From NCBI GenBank assembly GCA_965248675.1, contig CBDFJZ010000008.1, forward strand, positions 744,001 to 808,000: DNA of 64,000 nt. The letters are read 5' to 3'. The notes beneath the pieces are model-generated. The model was given only the letters and a program-made list of their open reading frames with translations, searched no databases and was not told the DNA's origin. Below are positions 17,365 through 27,164 of the stretch, piece by piece (position 1 is the stretch's first letter; each line of letters starts with the position of its first letter). This stretch comes from UBA6627 sp965248675. GTDB taxonomy: Bacteria; Chloroflexota; Dehalococcoidia; UBA2979. A program made the position numbers and the translations under genes.

Positions 17365-19791
17365 ATGAAGCCCTTTCACGAGCTGAAGATCGTCGAGATC
17401 GCCGGCTCGCAGGCCGGCGCGTTCGCGGCCAAGCTCTTTGCCGACTACGGCGCCCGCGTCGTGAAGGTGGAGCCGCCGGGCGGCGATCCGCTGCGCGCGA
17501 ACGGCGAGCGCTGGGGCAACCTCGGATCGGAGTTCGCCTACCTCAACACCAGCAAGCGCTCGGTCGCCCTCGATCTCGAGGGCGAGACCGGCCGGCGCGA
17601 GATGGAGCCGCTGCTAGACGTGGCGGACGTCGTGATCGAAAGCTCGGCGCCGGACCCGCTGGAGCCGATCACGGCCGGGCTGGGCTCGGATCAGCTGATC
17701 CGTACGGAGATCTCGCCGTTCGGGTCGAGCGGACCATACGCGCGGTTGCGCTCGAACGTGTTCACGGACGACGCGGTCGGCGGACACATGTATCTCTCCG
17801 GCGAGCCGGATCGCGAGCCGCTGCGCCGTGTCGGCCTGCACACCCACTTCCAGGCCGGGACACACGCCTTCATTGGATCGATGGCGGCGCTGCTGGCGCG
17901 CGAGCGCGTCGGGCGAGGCCAGCGCGTCGAGGTGTCGCACTTCGAGGGCATGGCCGCGCTCCACCAGCACACGACCGTAATGTGGACGCACGGCCGGTTC
18001 ATCGTCCGCCGCGAAGGCAACGCGCAGCCAGGCGGCCCCTGGCACCCGGCGGGCGTGTACCCGTGCAAGGACGGGCACGTCTTCCTCGGTCACGCCGGCA
18101 GCAAGCACCTCACCCCGTTTCTGCAGGTGCTCGGCTGCCAGCACCTGGTCGATGACCCGGTGTTCGGGAACGACGGCGCGCGCGGCGCGCACAAGCGCGA
18201 GTTCGATCAGGCGCTCACCAAGCGGTTGATGGAGCTGACCGCCGACGAGATTACCGAGTTCGGCCGCACGGTCTTCTCCCCGATCGGCCCCGTCCCGACG
18301 ATGCTTGAGGTGCTCGAGGACGAGCAGTACGAGGCGCGCGACTTCTGGTGCGAGCTGCCGGGCGAGCCGCCATTGAAGATCCCGCGCGGCCCGTTCGCGA
18401 TCGAGGGGCACGAGCCGCACCCCGCGCCACCGCCTCGGAACCCGGGCGCCGACGGTCTCGAGGAGCTGCTCGCGTCCTGGCGGCCGGACGCCTCGACCGG
18501 CGCGCCGGCGACCGCGAGCGAGTCGCTGTCCGACGGCCCGCTGCAGGGGATACGGATACTGGACATGACGCGCGTCTGGGCCGGACCGATCGGGGGCCGG
18601 CTGCTCGCCGACCTCGGCGCCGACACGATTTCAATCGAGTCGCCCTGGAACCGCGGCTTCCGCGACGTTGACCCCGCGCACGCGGCGCTCACACACCTCT
18701 ACCCCGATAATGAGCCCGGCGAGCGCCCCTGGAATCGCAACAGCGGTTTCAACAAGCTCGCTCGCAACAAGCGGAGCGTCACGCTCGACCTCGGCCAGGA
18801 TCGCGCCCGTGATCTGTTGGCGGAGTTGGTCAAGCAGGCCGACGTGGTGCTCGAGAACTACAGCCCGCGGGTGATGCCTCAGCTGGGCTTCGCCTTCGAG
18901 TCGCTGAAGCGCCTCAATCCGAGCATCGTCTACACCTCGATGCCCGGGTACGGCTCGACGGGGCCGGGCCGCAACCGGACGGCGCTCGGGCCGGTGATCG
19001 AGGCGGCCGTCGGGCTCACCTCGATCATGGGCTACGCCGATTCCGGTCCTTACCGGTCGGGGGTGGCCTGGGCGGACCCCGTCTCGGGCATGGCCGCCGC
19101 GGCCGGCACGCTGGTGGCGCTCTGGAACCGCGAGGCCAACGACGGCGCGGCGCAGCGCGTCGAGACGGCAATGTCGGAGTCGATGGCAAGCTTCGCCGGC
19201 GAGGAGCTGCTCGCCGCGCAGGTCCGAGGCTCGGACGCCGCGCGGATCGGCAACCGCCATCCCGAACACGCGCCTCAGGGCGTCTACCCCTGCGCCGGCG
19301 ACGACCGCTGGCTCGCGATCAGCGTGGAGCGGGACGGCGAATGGGAAGCGCTGGTCGAGGTGGCAGGCCTCGATCCGAGCATGGCCGCGCTGACCGTCGA
19401 GGAACGCCGCGATCGCCACGATGAGATCGACGCCGCGGTCGCGGCATGGACGCGCTCGCAGAGCCCCGCGTTCGCTGCTCGGCAGCTCCAGGACCGCGGC
19501 GTGATCGCGTTGCCGCTCAGCGACGCGCGCGACCTCGTGGAGGACGTGCAGCTCGAGGCGCGCGGGTTCTGGGCCGAGCACGACCACGCCGATGCCGGCC
19601 GGCGGCGGTATCCCGGCAACCCGATCAAGCTGAGCGAGACGCCGGTGACCTTCCGCCGGCCGCCGCCCCGCCTCGGCGAGCACAACGAGGAGATCCTCGG
19701 CGGGCTGCTCGCGATCTCAGCAGACGAGCTGTCCGCGCTACACGCCGCCGGCGTGATCGCCGAGGAGCCACCGCCGCGACCGGAAGCGTAA
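17365..19791 (+). CDS. Tandem double-domain class III CoA transferase (808 aa)
   Basis: Two CaiB/BaiF domains. Domain 1 (about 1-370) starts FHELKIVEIAGSQAGAFAAK and has His at the catalytic position (H161 in LHTHFQAG). Domain 2 (about 390-808) starts LQGIRILDMTRVWAGPIGGR and keeps the catalytic aspartate, D571 in AWADPVSGM. Both halves carry the NKRS/SKRS LDL motif and the second ends RLGEHNEEILGGLL. The start ATG 17365 has only a weak, very close GAGGG. It follows the ABC permeases by about 100 bases and precedes a carboxyltransferase. It is more divergent from the other double-domain proteins than they are from each other. Confidence 0.92.
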   Translation: MKPFHELKIVEIAGSQAGAFAAKLFADYGARVVKVEPPGGDPLRANGERWGNLGSEFAYLNTSKRSVALDLEGETGRREMEPLLDVADVVIESSAPDPLEPITAGLGSDQLIRTEISPFGSSGPYARLRSNVFTDDAVGGHMYLSGEPDREPLRRVGLHTHFQAGTHAFIGSMAALLARERVGRGQRVEVSHFEGMAALHQHTTVMWTHGRFIVRREGNAQPGGPWHPAGVYPCKDGHVFLGHAGSKHLTPFLQVLGCQHLVDDPVFGNDGARGAHKREFDQALTKRLMELTADEITEFGRTVFSPIGPVPTMLEVLEDEQYEARDFWCELPGEPPLKIPRGPFAIEGHEPHPAPPPRNPGADGLEELLASWRPDASTGAPATASESLSDGPLQGIRILDMTRVWAGPIGGRLLADLGADTISIESPWNRGFRDVDPAHAALTHLYPDNEPGERPWNRNSGFNKLARNKRSVTLDLGQDRARDLLAELVKQADVVLENYSPRVMPQLGFAFESLKRLNPSIVYTSMPGYGSTGPGRNRTALGPVIEAAVGLTSIMGYADSGPYRSGVAWADPVSGMAAAAGTLVALWNREANDGAAQRVETAMSESMASFAGEELLAAQVRGSDAARIGNRHPEHAPQGVYPCAGDDRWLAISVERDGEWEALVEVAGLDPSMAALTVEERRDRHDEIDAAVAAWTRSQSPAFAARQLQDRGVIALPLSDARDLVEDVQLEARGFWAEHDHADAGRRRYPGNPIKLSETPVTFRRPPPRLGEHNEEILGGLLAISADELSALHAAGVIAEEPPPRPEA

Positions 19792-19826
19792 CCGCTGAAG
19801 GGCACATCGCAACCAATCGAGCGCCA

Positions 19827-19832
19827 TACAAT
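19827..19832 (+). promoter_or_regulatory. Candidate -10 element TACAAT before a carboxyltransferase
   Basis: TACAAT (5 of 6 to TATAAT) 55 bases before ATG 19887, in the 95-base gap after the CoA transferase. No matching -35 at 16-18 bases. Confidence 0.35.
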
Positions 19833-19886
19833 CGCGCCGGTCAGTCTGTCGGCTGGTGGATCCACGCCGGCAACGCGGAGAGCCAA

Positions 19887-21473
19887 ATGAGCGACGAACA
19901 GCTAGTCGATGCGCCTCGAGATTGGCAGCCTGAGCTCGACGAGCTGAACGAGCGGCGACGGCTTGCCCTGAAGATGGGCGGTGAGGAGCGCGTCGGCCGC
20001 CAGCACGAGTTCGGCAAGCTCACGATCCGCGAGCGCATCGACGCGATCGCCGACCCGGGCAGCTTCCACGAGATCGGCGGACTCGCCGGTTACAGCGAGT
20101 ACCAGGACGGCAAGTTCGTCGACTTCAAGCCGCTGCCCTACATCGGCGGCCTCGCGATGGTCGACGGGCGGCGCGTGGTCGTCGGCGGCGAGGACTTCAC
20201 CGTCGGTGGCGGCGCCGCCGACATCAGCACGCAGGAGCGGTTCAAGAGTCTCTTCCTCGCCGACATGGCCCGCGAGTATCGCGTGCCGCTGATCGTCTTT
20301 CACGAGGGAGCGGGCGCGAACGTCGCCGCCGAAGGCGACGGCCACGGACACCTACCCAGTTCGTTCGATGTGTTTGGCCCGGACATCCTCGCCGGACAGG
20401 AAGTCCCGCTCGTCTATTCGGTCTCAGGCGCGACCGCCGGCGGCGTCGCCGCCCGCGCGATGCTCGGTCACTTCACGGTGATGACGCCTGAGGGATCGCT
20501 CTTCGCCGCGGGCCCGCCGCTCGTGAAGCGCGCCCTCGGTCAGGACGTGACCAAGGACGAGCTGGGCGGGCCGGACATCCACGTCGGCGCCTCGGGCGCG
20601 ATCGACAACCGCGCCACGGACGAGCTCGACTCGATCCGCCAGATGAAGAAGTTTCTCTCGTACCTCCCGAGCAACGTCTACCAGCAACCCCCGGTCCTGC
20701 CGACCACCGACCCGCCGGATCGCGAGGAGCAGGAGCTGCTTTCGGTGATCCCGCGCGAGCGGACCCGCGCGTACGACATGCTGCGCATCGTCGAGCTGGT
20801 CGTGGACGACGGCGACTACTTCGAGGTGAAGCCGGAGTTCGGGTCATCGGTGCACACGGTATTGGCCCGCGTCGGCGGGTACACCGTCGGGATCGTCGCC
20901 AACAACCCGTTGGAGATCGCCGGGGCGATGTCGGCCGACTCAGCCGACAAGCAGGGTCACTTCGTGGAGCTCTGCGATCACTTCCACATCCCGATCGTCT
21001 TCCTCGCCGACGTGCCCGGGTTCATGATCGGACCGCGCGCCGAGCGTACTGGCACGCTCCGCCACGGCATGCGCGCGTACTGGGCGACCTACCTCGCGAC
21101 CGTGCCCGTGTTCACGGTGATCACGCGCAAGAACTTCGGCATGGCCGGGCAGGCGACGGCCAACGTCGGCCGCATCAACTACCGCGTCGGCTGGCCCTCG
21201 GGCGACTGGGGTTCGATCCCGATCGAAGGCGGCGTTGCCGCCGCCTATCGGCGTGAGATCGAAAGCGCGCCCGATCCCGATCAGCGGCGCCTCGAGATCG
21301 AGACGCACCTGCTGCAGTTCCGAAACCCGTTCCGCACCGCGGAGGCGTTCGGCATCGAGGACATCATCGATCCGAGGCGGACACGCGCCTACGTCCATCG
21401 CTTCCTCGAGCTGGCCTACGAGACGCTCTCGAGCCAGCTTGGCGTCAAGTCGAAGGCAGGTGTGCGGCCATGA
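19887..21473 (+). CDS. Stand-alone acyl-CoA carboxyltransferase, 528 aa
   Basis: Carboxyltransferase of the PccB superfamily, a different subfamily from the 560-residue pair. N-half: RRRLALKMGGEERVGRQHEF, ERIDAIADPGSFHEIG, GEDFTVGGGAAD and FHEGAGANV, where the usual DSGGAR-type oxyanion loop lies. C-half: ADVPGFMIGPRAERTG, NFGMAGQATANVG and GWPSGDWGSIPIEGG. ATG 19887 was chosen because the long open frame upstream of it lacks any homology and overlaps the CoA transferase. The last four bases (ATGA) overlap the start of the next CoA transferase, so the two are translationally coupled. Confidence 0.92.
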   Translation: MSDEQLVDAPRDWQPELDELNERRRLALKMGGEERVGRQHEFGKLTIRERIDAIADPGSFHEIGGLAGYSEYQDGKFVDFKPLPYIGGLAMVDGRRVVVGGEDFTVGGGAADISTQERFKSLFLADMAREYRVPLIVFHEGAGANVAAEGDGHGHLPSSFDVFGPDILAGQEVPLVYSVSGATAGGVAARAMLGHFTVMTPEGSLFAAGPPLVKRALGQDVTKDELGGPDIHVGASGAIDNRATDELDSIRQMKKFLSYLPSNVYQQPPVLPTTDPPDREEQELLSVIPRERTRAYDMLRIVELVVDDGDYFEVKPEFGSSVHTVLARVGGYTVGIVANNPLEIAGAMSADSADKQGHFVELCDHFHIPIVFLADVPGFMIGPRAERTGTLRHGMRAYWATYLATVPVFTVITRKNFGMAGQATANVGRINYRVGWPSGDWGSIPIEGGVAAAYRREIESAPDPDQRRLEIETHLLQFRNPFRTAEAFGIEDIIDPRRTRAYVHRFLELAYETLSSQLGVKSKAGVRP

Positions 21474-23879
21474 CCGGCGACCTCCCGCTGAGCGGGGTGA
21501 GCGTGCTCGATCTCGCGGACGAACGGGCCGCGCTGGCCGGCCGGCTGCTCGCCGACCTCGGAGCCGACGTGACGCTGATCGAGCCGCCCAGCGGCTCGCG
21601 CATCCGCCAGCTCGCCCCGTTCCTCGACGACGAGCCGGGGCTCGATCGGTCCTACCAGCACCTCTACCTCAACGCGAACAAGCGCTCCCTCGTGCTCGAC
21701 CTCGATGACGCCGGCGACGCATCGAGGCTGCGCGAGCTGGCCGCCGGCGCCGACGTGCTGATCGAGGCGGGTCACCCGGATGCGATGAGCGACCGCGGCC
21801 TCGGCTACGAAGCGCTGCGCGAGGTCAATCCCGGCCTCGTGTTCGTGTCGGTCTCCCCCTATGGCCGGCGTGGGCCGCGGCGCGACTGGCGAGCAACCGA
21901 CCTCACGGCGTCGGCGTCGAGCGGGCTGCTGCAGCTCATGGGCGAGCTGGAAGATCCACCGACGCACGGACCGGCCTCGCCGGCCTACACCATGTCCGGC
22001 CTGGCCGCGGCCACGGCGGCCCTCGTTGGACTGCACGGCCGGGACCACGGGGGCGGCGGCGGCGTGCACATCGACATCTCGATGCAGGAGGCGACCTCGT
22101 TCGCCTGCGTCCAGACAGCGAACCCGAACACCTGGTTCTGGTGCCAGGAGATCCCGGTGCGCGCGGCGCTGAGTCAGACGATGCAGTGTGCCGATGGGAA
22201 GTGGGTGGGCTGCAACATCTCGCCGATGGCCCTCAATACGTTCCTGCCGCTGCTCGACGCGGCCGGCATCGAACACGACCTGACGCCCGACGACTGGCAA
22301 GTGATCCACTCCCGCGGGCAGGCAGTGTGGCAGTACCTCGAGAACCCGCTGCAGGACCTCGCGCGCGAGCTGGCGGCGAAGCTGCCACGCGACGAGTTCC
22401 TGCAGGGATTGTGGAACGGGGGCCATGCCGCGATGCCGACGATGGACTTCGCCGAGATGGTCGAGTCCGAGCACTTCCGAGGCGAGGACCAGTTCCGCGA
22501 CGTCGACGCGCCGCTGCTCGGCCGTTCCCTCTCCTACAGCCGCAGCCCCGTTGACCCCGTGCAAGCCCCGATCTCGATTGCGCCCGCCCCGCCGCTCGGC
22601 GAACGAGCGTCGGAGGACGTTCCACGCGCCGCCGCCTCGGACGCGGCGCCTCCCGCGCACGAAGCGATGCCGCCGATGCCGCTCGCGGGCATCCGAGTCG
22701 TCGACCTCACCTGGGTGCTCGCCGGCCCGCTCGGCACGAGGATGCTCGCGAACTTCGGCGCCGAGGTGATCAAGGTCGAGTCCAGCGCCCGCCCCGACGC
22801 GCTAAGCAACCAGCCGCTGCCGGACGGCGGCTTCGACGCCAACCTCGGCGACCAGTTCAACAGCGCGAACGGCGGCAAGAAGTCGCTCACGCTCGACTTG
22901 ACCGAGGAGCGCGGCCGCGATCTGGTGCGCGAGCTGATCGCCAAGTCAGACGTCGTCGTCAACAACTACTCCGCGGGCGCGCTCGCGCGGATGGGGTTCC
23001 CGTACGAGGAGCTGCGCAAGATCAATCGCGGCATCGTCGTGTTGCATCTGCCCGGCGTGGGCGGCGCCAGCCCGTGGGCGAGCAAGCGCACGCTCGGCAA
23101 TCTGCTGATGGCCGCGTCAGGCATGAACTTCCTCGCCGGTTCTCCGGGCGCCAACCTCGAGGAATGGGCGTCGCCTATCCGGACTTCACCTCGCCGCATC
23201 TCCTCGTGAGCAGCGTGCTCGCGGCGCTGCGCCCCCGTGAGCGCACCGGTGAGGGGCGAGAGATCGAGCTGTCGCAGCTCTCGGCGACGGTGTCGCTGCT
23301 GGGCGCGGAGTGGATGCGCTTCGCGCAGACGAGCGAGCAGCCGCCGCTGCCCGGCAATCGCGATCCGAACTACAGCCCGCACGGCGTCTACCGCACGGCC
23401 GGCGACGACCAGTGGGTGGCGATCGCCGTCGACGGCGACGAGCAGTGGTCCGCCCTCGCCGAGGCGATCGGGCGCCCGGAACTCGCGATCGATCCTCGGT
23501 TCTCGAGCCACGCGAAGCGGAAGGCGAACGAGGCGACCTCGACGAGATCGTCTCGGCGTGGGCCGTCGGGGGCGACCGGTGGGAGGTGGCCGCGCAGCTC
23601 CAGGCCGCGGGGGTCGCGGCGAGCCCGGTCGAGCACCTGCGCGACCTCTTCGAGGTCGATGAGGGCTTCACGGCGCACTACCAGCGCGTGCGCCAGCCGA
23701 GCAAGCCCGACTGGGAGATCGCCGTCGAGGGCGAAGCGATCCGTTTCGCCCACGAGGAGGATCGAATCCTCGAGCGCGCCCCGATGCTCGGCGAGCACAA
23801 CGAGTACGTGCTCCGCGACATCCTCGGACTGTCTCAGGCCGAGTTCGACGAGCTCGTGGTGGCCGGGGTGGTGCGCTGA
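21470..23879 (+). pseudogene. Tandem double-domain class III CoA transferase interrupted by two single-base frameshifts
   Basis: Domain 1 begins LSGVSVLDLADERAALAGRL and carries Tyr at the catalytic position (Y173 in SPAYTMSG). Domain 2 begins LAGIRVVDLTWVLAGPLGTR. At about 23139 the frame is lost (coding FLAG then FSGRQPRGMGVAYPDF in another frame) and again at about 23534 (KANE then DLDEIVSAW). In both places one base is missing compared with the intact paralogue at 10717-13137. The Asp codon of domain 2 is 23182-23184 (VAYPDFTSP), and the end APMLGEHNEYVLRDILG is intact. Codon bias is preserved in all three pieces, so the breaks are either recent or sequencing errors. Its start overlaps the carboxyltransferase stop by four bases. 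Confidence 0.85.
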
Positions 23880-23934
23880 GTGCGAGTTCACGCGACGTGG
23901 GCCGGCGGGGTTCAGCGTCGAAGGAGAGAGCAAC

Positions 23935-25149
23935 ATGGACTGGGACGACACGACTGCTCAGGCTGAGTTCCGCGAACAGGTGGTCGCGCTGATCGAGGAG
24001 CGGCTCCCAGCGCGCTATCGGGGCGCCGGCGTCGACGACGAGAACCGCTGGGAGGTTGATCGCGTCTCGGCAGACGAGGCCGCCCGCGGCGCCGCGCACG
24101 GCTGGCAAGAGGCGCTGGTCGAGCGGGGCTGGCTCGCGCCGCACTGGCCTCGTGAATATGGGGGCGCCGGGCTGACCCCGATGGAGCAGTTCATCTTCAA
24201 CCAGGAGATGGCGCGGGTGGACGCACCCCGTGTCGGCGGCCAGGGCGTCAGCCAGCTCGGCCCCACGATCATCGTGCACGGCAGCGATGAGCAACAGCGC
24301 GAGCACCTGCCGAAGATCCTCTCGGGCGAGGTCTGCTGGCGACAGGGCTACTCGGAGCCGGGCTCCGGCTCGGACCTCGCCTCGTTGCAGACGCGCGCGA
24401 CCCGTGACGGCGACGACTTCGTCGTCAACGGCCAGAAGATCTGGACCTCCGCGGCGCACTTCGCCGACTGGCTCTACGTGCTCGTGCGCACCGACCCCGA
24501 CGCACCGAAGCATCGAGGGATCTCGTTCCTGCTCGTGGACAAGGCGACGCCGGGCATTTCCGTCCGGCCGCTCGTCGACATGGGCTGGCGCCACAGCTTC
24601 AACGAGGTGTTCTTCGAGGACGTGCGTGTCCCCGCGCGCAACCTGGTGGGCGAGGAGAACCGCGGCTGGTATGTCGGCATGACGCTGCTCGACTACGAGC
24701 GCTCGAACATCACCGGCGCGGTCGCGGCGCGCCGCACGATCGAGGGGCTGCTCGAGTTCGTCGCCGGCGACGGGGGCCGAGAGATGAGCCAGCTGCCGCG
24801 GAACCCGATGCTGCGCGGCGCGATCGCCGACCGCTACATCGAGAGCGAGGTGATGTTCAACTTCTCCGCGCGGATCATCTCGATGCAGAGCCACGATCTG
24901 ATCCCGAACTACGAGGCCTCGATCTCGAAGCTGTTCGGCTCCGAGCTGAGCCAGCGGCTCGCGCTCACTGGCACACGGCTCTTCGGGCTGTACGCCTCGA
25001 TCTGGGAGCCGGACGATCCGCGGGCGCCGATGCGCGCGGACTCGACCCACGCGTACATCTTCTCGATCCCGTCGACGATTGGCGCGGGCACATCGGAGAT
25101 CCAGCGCAACATCATCGCAACCCGCGGCCTCGGCCTCCCGCGCGGCTGA
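23935..25149 (+). CDS. Acyl-CoA dehydrogenase
   Basis: FAD enzyme introducing an alpha,beta double bond into an acyl-CoA and passing electrons to ETF. 404 residues: N-terminal helical domain, the flavin-binding QGYSEPGSGSDLASLQTRA, DGDDFVVNGQKIWTS, and C-terminal GAGTSEIQRNIIATRGLG. The Glu that precedes GTSEIQ in short-chain enzymes is absent (IGAGTSEIQ). A likely catalytic base is the Glu in LLDYERSNI, as in isovaleryl-type enzymes; this is inference. ATG 23935 has AAGGAGA upstream. Same subfamily as 54469-55683. It lies last in the CoA transferase/carboxyltransferase run. Confidence 0.93.
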   Translation: MDWDDTTAQAEFREQVVALIEERLPARYRGAGVDDENRWEVDRVSADEAARGAAHGWQEALVERGWLAPHWPREYGGAGLTPMEQFIFNQEMARVDAPRVGGQGVSQLGPTIIVHGSDEQQREHLPKILSGEVCWRQGYSEPGSGSDLASLQTRATRDGDDFVVNGQKIWTSAAHFADWLYVLVRTDPDAPKHRGISFLLVDKATPGISVRPLVDMGWRHSFNEVFFEDVRVPARNLVGEENRGWYVGMTLLDYERSNITGAVAARRTIEGLLEFVAGDGGREMSQLPRNPMLRGAIADRYIESEVMFNFSARIISMQSHDLIPNYEASISKLFGSELSQRLALTGTRLFGLYASIWEPDDPRAPMRADSTHAYIFSIPSTIGAGTSEIQRNIIATRGLGLPRG

Positions 25150-25228
25150 CCCCCGACGCGACGCGAGACCAGCCGGCGCCCCGCCCGAGGAGCGACCGGC
25201 AACGTTGCCGAGGTGGTCCCGCGCCGCC

Positions 25229-25234
25229 TAGCAT
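25229..25234 (+). promoter_or_regulatory. Candidate -10 element TAGCAT before an LLM gene
   Basis: TAGCATCCGGCC, 42 bases before ATG 25276. A weak -35 TTGCCG (25205-25210) lies 18 bases upstream. Part of the recurring TAG(N)AT set. Confidence 0.45.
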
Positions 25235-25275
25235 CCGGCCCCGGAACCTACCGCGGGCACATCGAGGAGCGAGCG

Positions 25276-26163
25276 ATGCAAGTCGGCCTCAGCGTCCCCC
25301 AGATCGGAGCCGACGCAACCGCGGAGCGCGCCGTCGAGGTCGCCCGCGCCGCCGAGGCCGCGGGCTACGATTCGCTCTGGGTGGTCGATCACGTCGTGCT
25401 CCACGAGGACGGCACCACCCGCTACCCGTACTCGCCGGACGGCACGCTCGCCGTGCCGCCCGCGGACAACCTCCTCGAGCCGCTGACGCTGCTCTCTTAC
25501 CTCGCGGCGGTCACTGAGCGCATCCAGCTCGCGACCGGCGTGTTGGTGCTGCCGATGCGCGAGCCGGTGCTCCATGCCAAGATGATCGCCACGCTCGACC
25601 ACCTGGCCGGCGGGCGGGTGATCCTCGGCGCGGGCGTCGGCTGGTGGGTCGAAGAGTTCGAGGTGCTCGGCGTCGAGCCGCGGACGCGCGGCAGCCGCAT
25701 GGATGAGTCGCTCGCGCTGCTCCGCGAGCTGTGGACCGGCGAGCCCGTGCACTTCGAGGGCACCCATTTCAACGTCGACGGCTGGCTGAGCAACCCGACG
25801 CCAGCGCGTCGGATCCCGATCTGGCTCGGCGGCGAGAATCGCCGGCAGCTCGAACGCGTCGGCCGCTACGCGGACGGCTGGCTCCCCACCGCGGGCAAGT
25901 CGTTCGACACCTTCCAGCAGGACTTCGAGATAGCGAAACAGGCGGCGTCCGATGCCGGCCGCGATCCCGAGGAGCTCGACCTCGCGATGGTCGGCGCCGC
26001 CCAGATCAAGCGCGACGAGATGGAATCCGCGTTCGAGCGGTTGAACGGCCTCAAGGACGCGGGCGTCACCCACGTCAGCGCCCGCATCACCGCCGACCCG
26101 CGCGACCAGCCGGAGGTGATCGCCGAGTTCGGCGAACGCTACCTGCCGGCGCTCCACGAGTAG
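25276..26163 (+). CDS. LLM-class (luciferase-like) F420-dependent-type oxidoreductase
   Basis: 295-residue TIM-barrel flavin or F420 oxidoreductase of the luciferase superfamily. Start MQVGLSVPQIGADATAERAV, then YDSLWVVDHVVL, LATGVLVLPMREPVLHAKMI, and GGRVILGAGVGWWVEEFEVL. The GAGVGW loop is typical of the F420-dependent subgroup, but cofactor use cannot be proven from sequence. ATG 25276 has GAGGAGC upstream; a longer in-frame extension to 25213 overlaps the promoter candidate. It is followed by a minisatellite and an SDR gene. Confidence 0.88.
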   Translation: MQVGLSVPQIGADATAERAVEVARAAEAAGYDSLWVVDHVVLHEDGTTRYPYSPDGTLAVPPADNLLEPLTLLSYLAAVTERIQLATGVLVLPMREPVLHAKMIATLDHLAGGRVILGAGVGWWVEEFEVLGVEPRTRGSRMDESLALLRELWTGEPVHFEGTHFNVDGWLSNPTPARRIPIWLGGENRRQLERVGRYADGWLPTAGKSFDTFQQDFEIAKQAASDAGRDPEELDLAMVGAAQIKRDEMESAFERLNGLKDAGVTHVSARITADPRDQPEVIAEFGERYLPALHE

Positions 26164-26190
26164 CGCCAGCGCCAGATCAAGTCTCACGGC

Positions 26191-26232
26191 GTCGAGCTAG
26201 TCGAGCTAGTCGAGCTAGTCGAGCTAGTCGAG
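26191..26232 (+). repeat. 9-base tandem repeat (GTCGAGCTA) just upstream of an SDR promoter
   Basis: Four exact copies of GTCGAGCTA (26191-26226) plus a partial fifth (GTCGAG). It starts 28 bases after the LLM stop and ends two bases before the -10 candidate of the SDR gene, so it occupies the spacer and -35 region. The unit contains TCGA and AGCT palindromes. Confidence 0.95.
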
Positions 26233-26234
26233 CG

Positions 26235-26240
26235 TAGTAT
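26235..26240 (+). promoter_or_regulatory. Candidate -10 element TAGTAT of the SDR gene
   Basis: TAGTATCCGCGC, 39 bases before GTG 26279, abutting the 9-base repeat. The region where a -35 would lie is made of the repeat. Confidence 0.45.
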
Positions 26241-26278
26241 CCGCGCAGCGCCGCGGATCGACGGCGAAAGAGGCCGAC

Positions 26279-27136
26279 GTGCAGGACTTCGAGGGCAAAG
26301 TCGCGGTCGTCACCGGCGCCGCCAGCGGGATGGGACGCGCGTTCGCGGCGCGGTTCGCCGAGGCGGGCTGCAACGTGGTGATGGCGGACATCGAGCGCGA
26401 GGCGTTGACGATCGCGGCCTCGGAGCTCGAGGAGCGCGGGTCGAACGTGCTCGCGGTCCAGACGGACACGTCGAGCGCTGAGGCGGTCGACGACCTCGCG
26501 GACCAGGCGTTCGAGCGCTTTGGGGCGGTCCACACCCTCTGCAACAACGCCGGCGTCTCGGGCCAGGAGACGAAGGTCTGGGAAGCGACCGCGGCTGACT
26601 GGGACTGGATCGTCGGCGTCAACCTGATGGGCGTCGCGCACGGCATCCGGGCCTTCGTGCCGCGGATGATCGAGCAGGAGAGCGAGGGGCACATCGTCAA
26701 CACCTCCTCGGTGCTCGGGATCGCCTCGGGCGGTGGTCCGGCGATCTACGGCGCGACGAAGCACGCGGTGACCCGCATCTCCGAAGGCCTGCACCACCAG
26801 CTCCGCGAGGTGGACTCGAAGCTGGGAGTGTCGGTGCTCTGCCCGGGGATGATCGCCACGCTGATCACGAGCGCCGAGCGGAACCGGCCGACCCGCTGGC
26901 AGAACGAGCTCGCGGCCGACGAGGCCGACACGCGCCGCCAGCAAGCAGAGGAGAGCACCGCGCGTTTCCTCGCCGAGGGGATGCCGCCCGAGGAGGTTGC
27001 CGAGATGGTGTTCGAGGCGATCCGCGAGCAGCGCTTCTATATCCTTACGCACCCGGCGATCAAGGAAAACGTCCGCATACGCATGGAAGACATCCTCGAG
27101 GAGCGGACGCCGGAAGCGGCTCCGCTTTCGCTTTAG
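26279..27136 (+). CDS. Short-chain dehydrogenase/reductase
   Basis: NAD(P)-dependent oxidoreductase, 285 residues. Cofactor motif TGAASGMG (about residues 12-19), NNAG (about 91), active-site Ser in NTSSVLG and YxxxK as YGATK. The residue after the second beta strand is Asp (MADIERE), which usually favours NAD(H). Start is GTG 26279 with AAAGAGG seven bases upstream; the upstream repeat is not coding. It lies between two LLM oxidoreductases on the same strand. Substrate unknown. Confidence 0.9.
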   Translation: MQDFEGKVAVVTGAASGMGRAFAARFAEAGCNVVMADIEREALTIAASELEERGSNVLAVQTDTSSAEAVDDLADQAFERFGAVHTLCNNAGVSGQETKVWEATAADWDWIVGVNLMGVAHGIRAFVPRMIEQESEGHIVNTSSVLGIASGGGPAIYGATKHAVTRISEGLHHQLREVDSKLGVSVLCPGMIATLITSAERNRPTRWQNELAADEADTRRQQAEESTARFLAEGMPPEEVAEMVFEAIREQRFYILTHPAIKENVRIRMEDILEERTPEAAPLSL

Positions 27137-27164
27137 GACATATTCGCAAGCACTGGGAGGACCC

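Noticed and set aside
23100..23560. Programmed ribosomal frameshifting in the double-domain CoA transferase
   Set aside because: No slippery heptamer or strong downstream structure at either site; two separate shifts of the same type fit base loss better.
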